64,000 nt of DNA from Variovorax sp. 54 (lineage in GTDB: Bacteria; Pseudomonadota; Gammaproteobacteria; Burkholderiales; Burkholderiaceae_C): the NCBI RefSeq assembly GCF_002754375.1, contig NZ_PEFF01000001.1, positions 6,093,501-6,157,500 of the forward strand, written 5' to 3'. Shown one piece after another: positions 54,996-63,658 of this stretch. The notes below the pieces were generated by a model, which had not been told where the DNA came from, ran no database searches, and saw only the letters and a program-made list of their open reading frames with translations. How positions within the stretch are numbered: the first letter of the stretch is position 1; every line of letters begins with the position of its first letter. The position numbers were made by a program, and so were the translations under genes.

Positions 54996-57900
54996 CCCCT
55001 GCCTTTTTTTCGAGCGCCTGTTCGACCTGGTCGAGCACGGCCTCGGGGGCGTGCAGCCAGTCCTTGGCCAGCACCTGCATCACCTGCCAGCCGAAGGCAT
55101 CGAGGATGCGCGGACGCGAGACGTAGCGCTCCAGCACGTTGTGGCGGCGGCCGTCCTGCGCCGCGCCGTCCACCAGGATGCCCAGCGCATAGTGGCCCTG
55201 GCCCGACGCGCGCACCGCGAGGTCGCAGCGAAAACGCGACTGACCCACCTGTTCGTCCACCGCATGCCCGCGTGCGCGCAGCGCCTGCGCGATCTGCGCC
55301 GTGACGTCGTCCGTGCGCGCCTGCCGCGCCACGTGGCCACGGGCGAGCGGGTTCATGCCTTCGAGCACGCGCCGCGCCGTGTCCTCGTCGCCGCGTGACA
55401 GGCACTCGGCATAGCGCAGGAAGTTCTTCAGCGCCGCCGCGCCCTCGTTGTGGTCGTTGGTGATCGCCTCGTGGCGGATGGTCGAGACCACCGCCATGTG
55501 GTGCTTGGCGCGGCTGAAGATCACGTTCAGCCGCTTCTCGCCGCCGCGCTGGTTGATCGGGCCGAAGTTCATCAGCATGCGGCCCTCGGGGTTGGGGCCG
55601 TAGCAGATGCTGAGGATGATGATGTCGCGCTCGTCGCCCTGCACGTTCTCCAGGTTCTTGATGAAGAGGCCGCAGAACTGGTCGTCTTCCTCGCGCACGT
55701 ACTCGGCCTCGAGCCGCGCCGCAAAGTCGGCATCGACCGCGCCGAGCGCGTTCAGCTCTTCCTCGATCTCGCCCTGTTGCGCCTCGGAGAACGCCACGAT
55801 GCCCAGGCTGCGCCCGGTCTCGCGCTGGAGCAGTTCGCGCACCAGCTGCGCGATGTGGCGCGCCTCGCCGTCGTTGATGCGGTTCTCGTACACGGCGTCG
55901 GCCACGCGGTGGAAGCTGATGGCGCGCGAGAGCAGGGCGTCGACCTGCGCCTTCACGGATTCGTCGGTCGGGCTGCGCGACTGCACCACGATCTCGGCGC
56001 GCTCGGGCGCGGGCAGGCTGCGGTCGGGAATGGTGTACAGGTTGCCCGCGTAGAAGGCCGCGTTCGAAAAGCCGATGAGCGACTCGTAGCGGCTGCGGTA
56101 GTGCCAGGCCAGCAGCGTGGCCGGCAGGTTGCGCGCACCCTGGTTCAAGAGGCTGTCGGCGTCGAGCACCACGGCGATGCGTTCGGCTTCTTCGCCGTTC
56201 TCTGCATCGTCGCCCTCCACGGTGACGGTGTCTTCCTCGGCATCGCGGCCCGACGAGAAGAAGCTGGTCGGCGGCAGCTGCATCTCGTCGCCCACCACGA
56301 TGATCTGCGACGCGCGGTACAGCGCGGGCACGGCTTCTTCCACTGGAATCTGGCTGGCCTCGTCGAAGATCACCACGTCGAACAGGTCGGCCGCAAGCGG
56401 CAGCGTGTCGGACACCGACAGCGGGCTCATGAGCCAGATCGGTTTCATGTCGCGCACCACGCGGCCGGTGTCGCCGCTGGCGAGTTCGCGGATCGCCTTG
56501 TAGCGCATGGTCTTGCCGAACTCGTGCTCGAGCTCGCGGCGGCCCGCGTTGTAGCTCTTCTTGAAGACCTTGCCGTCGGCGTCGAGCTGGCTGGCGGGCA
56601 GCGCGCTCTTTTGCACATGGTCGCGGAAGCGCTGGCGCACCGCGGCGGCGAGCGTGCGTGCGTTGCGTTCGAGCAGCTTGCGTTCGCCTTCGCCCAGGCG
56701 CTGCGCATGGCGCGCGAGCTTGGCGCCGTCGAAGCGCGGCAGCCAGCGTTCGGTGCGGTAGACGCGCTCCAGCCCTTCGCGTGCGACGGCGTACTCGATC
56801 GCTTCGGGCGGCAGCGGCAGGGTGCGCAGCGCGGCGGCCACGGCAGGGTCGGCATCGGCCAGTTCCTGCAGCGGCTGCAGCACCGACGGCAGCGCATCGG
56901 CCTGGTCGCGCAGCGTGCGGGCCAGCGCGTCGAACGCGTCCAGCGGTTGCGCGCCGGCGTCATGCAGCAGGTCGTGCCAGAGGGCGTCGAGCGTGTCGAC
57001 GCGCGGCGCGGCGGCGACAAGCTGTTCGACGCTGCGGCGGGCCGCATCGGTGCGCAGGTGGGCCTGGAAGGCCGCGCGCAGGCCGGCGCCGCCGTCGATG
57101 CCGCGCATGGCCTGCAGCTGCTGCGCGAAGGCGTCGGCATCGGTGCAGCCGTAGTCGGCTTCGATGCGTGCTGCTTGCTGGTCGAGCGCGGTGCGCGCGG
57201 CCTGTTCGGCGCGCAGGTCTTCGAGGATCTGGCTGGGCTGCGGGCGCACGGCATGCGCGGCGAAGTCGTAGCGGCGCTTGAGTTCGCCCGACAGGCGCCA
57301 CCACGAGGGCTGCAGCCAGCGCAACAGCGAGCCTTGCTGCGTGCGGGCCTGCGCGAGTGCGGCTTCGGTATCGCCGGGCGAGAGCTTGTCGCGCCAGTGG
57401 GCGGTGCGTTGCAGCTGCGCGTCGAGCGCTTGTTGCAGCGTGCGCTTCTCGTTCAAGGTGGCGCCGAGCGCGAGGCTGCTCGGGTGCGCGGCGTCGAGCA
57501 GCGCCAGCTGGCCGCGCGCGGCCAGCGAGGCGACGCTGCGCGCATCGGCCACCACGGCCCGCGCATCGCGCCACAGCACGCCGGCCTCGGCCAGCGGCGG
57601 CCAGGCGTCGACCAGCGCATCGCGGCAAGGCGCGCTCAGGTCGATGGCGCGTTCGCTGCGTTCGACCAGCCGCGCCAGTGGCTTCTCCTGCGCCAGCAGC
57701 GACGGTGCGAGCTGCGCGAACACATGCTGCGCGAAGCTGGGCGCACCCAGGCTTTCGGTCACGGCCAGGTGCAGGCGCGACACCAGCTCCGCATGCCGGC
57801 GCCAGGCCGCGAAGGCGGGCAATGCTTCGGCCTGCAGCGGCGTGAGCGACGGGTCGCTGGCCTTGAGTGCCACGAGCCGCGAGAGCAGCTCGCGCAGCGT

Positions 57901-60198
57901 CACCGCGATGTGCTCGGGCACGTCGTGCATGGCGGCGTCGAAGCGTTCGAGGGCGCGCAGGTCGAGGTCCATCGCGTCGAGCACCTGTGTGCGCTCCGTG
58001 CTTTCCTGTGCCAGCGTGCCGGGGGCTTCGAGCCACAGCTCGTAGGTCTTGCGCAGGTTCTGCACGAAGGCCTTCTTGTCGCCCTGCGAGTCGTGAATCA
58101 TGCAGCACAGCTCGTCCAGCCCCTGCTGGCGCAGGCGGTGAAACACGACGTCGATGGCGGCGCGCTTCTCGCAGACGAACAGCACGCGCTGGCCGCGGCC
58201 CACGTAGTCGGCGATCAGGTTGGTGATGGTCTGCGACTTCCCCGTGCCCGGTGGGCCCTGGATGATGTAGCTGGTGCCCGTGCGCGCCAGCGCCACCGCA
58301 GCGGTCTGCGTGGCGTCGGCCTGCACCACGGGCCACTGGTCGGCCAGCGGCAGGGCGGGCGGCGTCTCGGCGTCGACGCGGCGCGGCTGCAGCGAGAACA
58401 CGCGGTCGAAGGCCTCGCTCGCCAGGTCGGATTCGGCCAGCCCCGAGTAGTCGCGTACCAGCGACATCTTGCGGTGGTTGAAATTGCCCAGCGTCACGGC
58501 CGTGAGGTCGATGTCCCACTGGTAGGGGTTGCCGCTGCTGTCGCGCAGCGCGAAGGTCTTGCGCTCGGTGTCATCGGCAGCCGTGGCCGCCATCTGCGGC
58601 GCGCGCGGCTGTGGCGCGCCGCCGACGGCTTCGCGCACCGGCAGCGGCACGGGGCGCACGCGCGCATGGAACAGCTGCAGCCCGCGCGGGCGGAAGTCGT
58701 CCTGTGCGTAGCTGAAGTCTTGCGAGGCCACCGGCACCGCCGAGGGCGAGCGCACGCGGGTGCGGCGCTTGAACTGTTCGAGCCGCTGGCGCGCGCGCTG
58801 GTGCATCACGGCGATTTCGGGCTGCTTCACGAGCCGCAGCTGCACGCCAGGCTCGCTCTGCGCGATCTGCGCCGACAGCTGCGCGTGGAACTGTTCGAGC
58901 GAGGTTTCGCGCAGGTCCACCGTCTCGGGCAGCGCGATGCCGTACAGCTGGCGCAGGTGGTGGCGCAGCGTGGGGTTCACCTGCGCCTCGCTGGCCGAGG
59001 CTTCGAGCAGGTACTGGTCGCGCACGCCTTTCTTGCGCGTCAGCTCCACCGGCAGCATCAGCAGCGGTGAGGCGATGCGTTCGGCGCGTTCGGCCTCGCC
59101 CTCCTTGAGGTTGTGCCAGCGCAGGAAGGCGACCACCAGCGACAGCTGCGAGAAGCCGTACTCGGCCCGGTCGCGCCGTGCCTCCTGCAGGATGCGGTCG
59201 AGCGCGCCCGGCAGGTAGGGCTGGTCTTCGAAGCGCAGCCAGCGCGCCAGCGGCACGGGGTCGCAGCTGGCGATGTCGGCGGCAAAGCGGCTGTCCCATA
59301 CGCACAGTTGGTCGGTGCGGATGCTGTTCAGGTCGACCACCAGCGGCACGCTGGCGACGGTGAGGTTCACATGCGCCTGCGTCGGCTTGAAGTACAGCAG
59401 GCGGTTGCGCCGCGACAGATCGAACAGCCGGTCGCGCAGGTGCAGCTGGATCGCCTGGCGGCGCTGGCCTGCGCCGTCTCTTGCGGGTGCGATGCGGTCC
59501 AGGCCGAGGTCGACGGGCTGGTCGCGGTAGGTCTCGAGCCGGCGGATGACCGAGGGCAGGTCGCGCGCACGCTCGTGGCGGTCGAGCGCGGTCATCTCGA
59601 AGATCACGGCGGCCACCACCGGGTGCAGCCGGCGGTTCAGTTCGAACAGGTTGCCGCGGTGCGTGGCAAAGCGGGTCAGGTCGTCGCCATCGGTGAAGTC
59701 GAGCCCGCACGACAGGCTGGCCAGCACCTGGCCCAGGCAGAGGATGTCGCCGAGCGCGTCGTGGTGGCCCAGGCGCAGTTCCCACGCGGTGTAGCCGGGC
59801 AGGTAGACGGGTCGCGTGGGCACCGTGTCGGGCCCGGCATCGGCCATGACCGCGAGGTTTTCGAGCGCGACGCCGGCCTCGGCATCGACGGTCAGGCGCG
59901 TTTCGCCGACCACGCGCAGCACGGAGGCGGCGGGTTGTTCGAGCGGCGCGATCGCCTCGGGGTGGCGGCGCGGCGCGGTGCCGTCGGGCTGGGCCAGTGC
60001 CAGCGCGGGTTCGGCGGGTGCGTCGGTCACGCGGTAGGCAAACGCGCTGCCGAGCGCGGCAACGTTGCCGAGTTCGTGCAGGGCCGAGACCTCGCGCAGC
60101 AGCGGCAGCACGAGCTTGAGCACGTCGTCGGTCTGCAGGCCACCGTGGGCCTCGGCGGTGGCTAGCAGTTGCAGGAGCGGGGCGGGGGCGAGGGTCAT
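54979..60198 (-). CDS. kinase-like/DUF4011/SF1 helicase/REase-like protein
   Basis: A 1,739-residue multidomain protein. Residues 1-225 look like a degenerate protein-kinase C lobe. The DUF4011 region begins near 250 with LRDRLFDLSRRNRLLYF. An SF1 (Upf1-like) helicase follows: Walker A GPPGTGKS (648-655), Walker B FDEAS (1278-1282), GDEMQLPP (1303-1310), motif V ENVQGDERD and motif VI FSRAKHH (1561-1567), with about 600 residues, partly coiled, between motifs I and II. Residues 1630-1730 are a PD-D/ExK-like endonuclease domain with Asp1659 and Asp1677. DUF4011-helicase-Vsr proteins are known phage-defence factors (Hhe), so defence is likely by homology. Start 60198 (MTLAPAP) overlaps the M48 gene by four bases (ATGA). 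Confidence 0.85.
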   Translation of the reverse strand: MTLAPAPLLQLLATAEAHGGLQTDDVLKLVLPLLREVSALHELGNVAALGSAFAYRVTDAPAEPALALAQPDGTAPRRHPEAIAPLEQPAASVLRVVGETRLTVDAEAGVALENLAVMADAGPDTVPTRPVYLPGYTAWELRLGHHDALGDILCLGQVLASLSCGLDFTDGDDLTRFATHRGNLFELNRRLHPVVAAVIFEMTALDRHERARDLPSVIRRLETYRDQPVDLGLDRIAPARDGAGQRRQAIQLHLRDRLFDLSRRNRLLYFKPTQAHVNLTVASVPLVVDLNSIRTDQLCVWDSRFAADIASCDPVPLARWLRFEDQPYLPGALDRILQEARRDRAEYGFSQLSLVVAFLRWHNLKEGEAERAERIASPLLMLPVELTRKKGVRDQYLLEASASEAQVNPTLRHHLRQLYGIALPETVDLRETSLEQFHAQLSAQIAQSEPGVQLRLVKQPEIAVMHQRARQRLEQFKRRTRVRSPSAVPVASQDFSYAQDDFRPRGLQLFHARVRPVPLPVREAVGGAPQPRAPQMAATAADDTERKTFALRDSSGNPYQWDIDLTAVTLGNFNHRKMSLVRDYSGLAESDLASEAFDRVFSLQPRRVDAETPPALPLADQWPVVQADATQTAAVALARTGTSYIIQGPPGTGKSQTITNLIADYVGRGQRVLFVCEKRAAIDVVFHRLRQQGLDELCCMIHDSQGDKKAFVQNLRKTYELWLEAPGTLAQESTERTQVLDAMDLDLRALERFDAAMHDVPEHIAVTLRELLSRLVALKASDPSLTPLQAEALPAFAAWRRHAELVSRLHLAVTESLGAPSFAQHVFAQLAPSLLAQEKPLARLVERSERAIDLSAPCRDALVDAWPPLAEAGVLWRDARAVVADARSVASLAARGQLALLDAAHPSSLALGATLNEKRTLQQALDAQLQRTAHWRDKLSPGDTEAALAQARTQQGSLLRWLQPSWWRLSGELKRRYDFAAHAVRPQPSQILEDLRAEQAARTALDQQAARIEADYGCTDADAFAQQLQAMRGIDGGAGLRAAFQAHLRTDAARRSVEQLVAAAPRVDTLDALWHDLLHDAGAQPLDAFDALARTLRDQADALPSVLQPLQELADADPAVAAALRTLPLPPEAIEYAVAREGLERVYRTERWLPRFDGAKLARHAQRLGEGERKLLERNARTLAAAVRQRFRDHVQKSALPASQLDADGKVFKKSYNAGRRELEHEFGKTMRYKAIRELASGDTGRVVRDMKPIWLMSPLSVSDTLPLAADLFDVVIFDEASQIPVEEAVPALYRASQIIVVGDEMQLPPTSFFSSGRDAEEDTVTVEGDDAENGEEAERIAVVLDADSLLNQGARNLPATLLAWHYRSRYESLIGFSNAAFYAGNLYTIPDRSLPAPERAEIVVQSRSPTDESVKAQVDALLSRAISFHRVADAVYENRINDGEARHIAQLVRELLQRETGRSLGIVAFSEAQQGEIEEELNALGAVDADFAARLEAEYVREEDDQFCGLFIKNLENVQGDERDIIILSICYGPNPEGRMLMNFGPINQRGGEKRLNVIFSRAKHHMAVVSTIRHEAITNDHNEGAAALKNFLRYAECLSRGDEDTARRVLEGMNPLARGHVARQARTDDVTAQIAQALRARGHAVDEQVGQSRFRCDLAVRASGQGHYALGILVDGAAQDGRRHNVLERYVSRPRILDAFGWQVMQVLAKDWLHAPEAVLDQVEQALEKKAGVSAGR

Positions 60199-61433
60199 GC
60201 GGCGGCGGCTTGCGAAGGCGGGTTGGCGGCCTTGTCGAGCAGGGCGGCGGCGTCGCGTTTGACGCGGGTGAAGTTGCGCTTGGACAGACCCAGGTCTTTC
60301 AGCACGCGCTGTTCGAAGGGCGTGGCGCAGTCCAGCGCATCGGCCAGGCCCAGCGCGGCGGCGAGGGTGACGTCGTCCATCTCGGGGTCGGCGGCGACGA
60401 AGTCGACCAGCACGCTGGCCAGGTAGTCGTGCAGGCCGGCGGGCGCGGGCTCGGGCGGCGGCATCGCCGACGTGGGCGGCACGAAGTCGGGGAAGAAACG
60501 GCGCGCATGCGCCAGCAGCGCTTCCGACTGCAGCACGGGCCGTTGCAGCAGCTGCGCGAGGGTGCCGCGCGTGAGCGCGCTCACGCGCTGCTGGCCGAGC
60601 ATGTCGAGCGTGCCCAGGTCGAGCGGGCCTTCGAGCGCGGCGGCCAGCCATTCGTCGGCGTCGTGCTCGCGGCCGGTCCACAGGCGCAGCGCGCGGGCGC
60701 GCACGAACACCTCGGGGTGGCTCACGCCGCGCGTCTGCAGCGCCTTGTTGTTGGGGTCGGCGCAGATCTCCTCGGCCTGCGCCAGGTAGCTCGCCACGTT
60801 GACCTGCGTGAGGCCGGTCTCGATCTTGATGAGCGCGCTCACGGCGGGTTCGAGCGCGCCACAGGCCACGCAGCCGCCGCGGTCGGCAAAGGCCTCGGTG
60901 TACAGCGCATGGCGCCGCGCGGCCTGCAGGTGGCTCGCATCGGCGCGCGGGTCGGCCGCCGTGGCGTGCAGCAGGCGGTCGACGACGTGGTGCCTGCCGC
61001 CGTCGCGTTCCCACAGCAGGTAGTGCGCGAGCTCGTGGCCGAGCACGGCCTGGCGCTCCGGGCCCTGCAGCCGTTCGAGCAGCGGGCCCGAGAGCACGAT
61101 GTGCGCCTCGCCCGGCACGACGTAGATGGCGGCATTCATGGCCGCGCCGTCGCCGGACGGGGCCTGGTAGAGCGTGATGCGCGCCGTGACGCCCAGCCGC
61201 TGCGCGGCCAGGGTCGCATCGGCATGCAGGTCGGGGTGTGCGTCGGCGTCGAGGCGGTAGGCGCTGCGCAGCAGCTCGGCGCGCATGGCGGCCGTGTGTT
61301 CTTCGCGCGCTTCGGCGGAGGCGGCCCAGCGCCAGGCCTCGGGTTCGTTCGCCTGGAGGTGAGCGGCCAGTGCCTGCTGGTAGGGCAGCGGCGTCAGGTC
61401 TTGGAGGCGAACGGCAGGGAAAGAGTCGACCAT
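60195..61433 (-). CDS. M48-like metallopeptidase, partner of the helicase protein
   Basis: A 412-residue protein without a signal peptide or membrane helix, so cytoplasmic. The zinc motif HELAH is at residues 133-137 and the third ligand Glu180 lies in YTEAFADRGG, the ExxxD motif of M48 peptidases. The region around VPGEAHIVLSGPLLERL fits the same fold. Residues about 200-400 are an Ala-rich helical domain I do not recognise. It is the first gene of a two-gene operon; its stop overlaps the helicase start (ATGA). Coupling to a DUF4011 helicase suggests that cleavage of a partner, or an activation step, belongs to a defence function; this is inference. Confidence 0.78.
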   Translation of the reverse strand: MVDSFPAVRLQDLTPLPYQQALAAHLQANEPEAWRWAASAEAREEHTAAMRAELLRSAYRLDADAHPDLHADATLAAQRLGVTARITLYQAPSGDGAAMNAAIYVVPGEAHIVLSGPLLERLQGPERQAVLGHELAHYLLWERDGGRHHVVDRLLHATAADPRADASHLQAARRHALYTEAFADRGGCVACGALEPAVSALIKIETGLTQVNVASYLAQAEEICADPNNKALQTRGVSHPEVFVRARALRLWTGREHDADEWLAAALEGPLDLGTLDMLGQQRVSALTRGTLAQLLQRPVLQSEALLAHARRFFPDFVPPTSAMPPPEPAPAGLHDYLASVLVDFVAADPEMDDVTLAAALGLADALDCATPFEQRVLKDLGLSKRNFTRVKRDAAALLDKAANPPSQAAAA

Positions 61434-61493
61434 GTCAGGAGCGCCAGCAACATTGAGTTGCCGACGATCCTAAACGAGCGGGTGACGTCGCTT

Positions 61494-61520
61494 GCAATCA
61501 CCCACGATGTGGGTGATTGC
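61494..61520. repeat. hairpin between tolA and the M48 gene
   Basis: GCAATCACCCAC (61494-61505) and GTGGGTGATTGC (61509-61520) form a perfect 12-base stem with a three-base loop. It lies just after the tolA stop and 61 bases before the M48 start on the minus strand. No T run follows, so it may be a weak or rho-assisted terminator or an mRNA end stabiliser. Confidence 0.7.
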
Positions 61521-61536
61521 GGCCCCAGCGCTTGGA

Positions 61537-62460
61537 TCAGCGCTTGGGCTTGAGCGTGACGATGAGCGACGGGAAGATGCGCCCGTCGTTGTCGCGCGGC
61601 AGCTTGTCGGTCTTGCGCAGGCCGCGTTCGGCGGCTTCGTCCCAGGCCGGCAGGCCGCTGGACTTGGCGAGCTTGACGCCGACGATGGTGCCGTCGGGTG
61701 CCAGGTTGACCAGGAACTCGGCCTCGGGGTTGCCGTTCACGCTGTCGGCATCGGGGAAGGTGATGTTCGGGCGCACCTTCTCGGCGATGCGCGCACCGTA
61801 GCCACTCGACGGGCCGGTGGTGCGCAGGGCATTGCCCTTCGCGTCTTCGTTGCCGCTGGCGCCGGCCATGCCCTGCATGCGCTTGAGCGTTGCGGCGCGA
61901 TCCGCGGCCGCCTGCTTGGTGGCCGCTTCAGCCTTCTTCGCTTCAGCCTGCTTGGCCTCGGCCTCCTGCTGCTTTTTCTGGTCGGCCAGTTTCTTCTGTT
62001 GCTCTTTCTTGCGCTCGGCTTCGTCTTCGGCGCGCTCCTTGGCCTCGAGCTCTTTCTTCTTTTGCTGCTGGCGCTGCTGTTCGAGCTCGCGCTCTTTTTG
62101 CGCTTTCTGTTCCTTGAGCTTCTTCTCGCGCTCCAGCGCGATGTCGGGCGCAGGGGCAGGCGCCGGCTCGGGCGGCTTGACGGCCGGGGGAGGCGGTGGG
62201 GGCGGCGCGGGCGCAGGCGGCGGCGGTGCGGGCACGGGGGCCGGCGGCTCCGGCACCGACAGGCGCGGAGCGGCCTGCATCACCGTGGTCGACCACAGCT
62301 CGGCATCGACCGCGCCGTCGTCGGCTTCGCTGCGCCAGCGCACCCCCCACGTGAGGGCGGCGATCAGCAGCGCGTGGGCAATGAGCGCGAGCACCACCGC
62401 GCGGGGCGTGCCGCGCTGCGGCGGCGGCGCGAACTCGGGGCGATCCAGGGCGAGCGACAT
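61537..62460 (-). CDS. tolA: cell envelope protein TolA
   Basis: A 307-residue protein with one N-terminal membrane helix (AVVLALIAHALLIAALTWGV), a Pro-rich stretch at about 70-105, a long Lys/Glu/Ala coiled coil at about 108-200 (EREKKLKEQKAQKERELEQQ) and a C-terminal TolA/TonB domain ending LIVTLKPKR. It spans the periplasm and links TolQR to the outer membrane during division. It follows tolR by 3 bases. TonB has a similar outline, but the coiled coil and the tolQR context decide for TolA. Confidence 0.92.
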   Translation of the reverse strand: MSLALDRPEFAPPPQRGTPRAVVLALIAHALLIAALTWGVRWRSEADDGAVDAELWSTTVMQAAPRLSVPEPPAPVPAPPPPAPAPPPPPPPAVKPPEPAPAPAPDIALEREKKLKEQKAQKERELEQQRQQQKKKELEAKERAEDEAERKKEQQKKLADQKKQQEAEAKQAEAKKAEAATKQAAADRAATLKRMQGMAGASGNEDAKGNALRTTGPSSGYGARIAEKVRPNITFPDADSVNGNPEAEFLVNLAPDGTIVGVKLAKSSGLPAWDEAAERGLRKTDKLPRDNDGRIFPSLIVTLKPKR

Positions 62461-62463
62461 GCC

Positions 62464-62901
<438 letters not shown>

Positions 62902-62935
62902 GTCGTCGCGTCCTTTGTCTTGTGCGCGCCGCTCT

Positions 62936-63658
62936 TCAGCGGTTCGCGGCGGTGACCGAGGCGGCGGGCGTCACGGCGCCGGGGTTGGCCGAGAGGTTGC
63001 GCTGCAGGATGTTGGAGAACTCTTCGATGTAGGTCTCCAGGGCGATGGCGATCTTGTCGATCTCGCGCGCGAAGCGGTTGTAGCCGACCACCGCGGGAAT
63101 GGCGGCGAACAGGCCGATGGCCGTGGCCACCAGCGCTTCGGCAATGCCGGGCGCCACGGTGGCCAGCGTCACCTGCGTGAGGGCGGCCAGGCCGGTGAAG
63201 GCATGCATGATCCCCCAGACCGTGCCGAACAGGCCCACGTACGGCGACACCGAACCGACGGTGGCCAGGAACGACAGGTTCTGCTCGGCCGCATCCAGCT
63301 CGCGCTGGAAGCTCGCGCGCATGGCGCGGCGGGCGCCGTCGAGCAACGTGGGCGCATCGGTCACGTGGCGCTCGCGCAGCTTCTGGTACTCGCGCATGCC
63401 GGAGGCAAAGATGCGCTCCATGGGGCCGGCGAACTTGGCGTTTTGTGCGGCCGAGGCGAACAGCTCGTTCAGGCTGGTGCCCGACCAGAACTCGCGCTCG
63501 AAGTCTTCATTGAGCACACGGATGCGCTTGAGGGAAAAGTACTTGCGGATGATGGCGGCCCAGCTGGCGACCGACACGATCACCAGCAGCAGCACGACCA
63601 GTTGCACCACGAAGCTGGCGTGGAGCAGGAGATTGATGATGGAGAGATCTTGGTTCAT
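62936..63658 (-). CDS. tolQ: TolQ, ExbB-type motor protein
   Basis: A 240-residue membrane protein with three helices: about 15-35 (SFVVQLVVLLLVIVSVASWA), then LATVGSVSPYVGLFGTVWGI with the conserved Pro-Tyr-Gly pattern, and EALVATAIGLFAAIPAVVGY. It forms the proton-driven stator with TolR. The start at 63658 (MNQDLS) overlaps the ybgC stop by four bases (ATGA). Order ybgC-tolQ-tolR-tolA matches the Tol-Pal operon. Confidence 0.94.
   Translation of the reverse strand: MNQDLSIINLLLHASFVVQLVVLLLVIVSVASWAAIIRKYFSLKRIRVLNEDFEREFWSGTSLNELFASAAQNAKFAGPMERIFASGMREYQKLRERHVTDAPTLLDGARRAMRASFQRELDAAEQNLSFLATVGSVSPYVGLFGTVWGIMHAFTGLAALTQVTLATVAPGIAEALVATAIGLFAAIPAVVGYNRFAREIDKIAIALETYIEEFSNILQRNLSANPGAVTPAASVTAANR

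Noticed and set aside
55003..55011. A-AAA-AAG slippery heptamer near the 3' end of the helicase gene
   Set aside because: It is in the right phase for -1 frameshifting, but only a few codons before the natural stop and with no obvious stimulatory hairpin; the shifted frame would run into antisense of the BOF gene.
55450..59070. A 1,206-codon open frame on the plus strand opposite the helicase gene
   Set aside because: The translation is Arg-, Gln- and His-rich without motifs; the minus-strand frame holds full SF1 helicase motifs.
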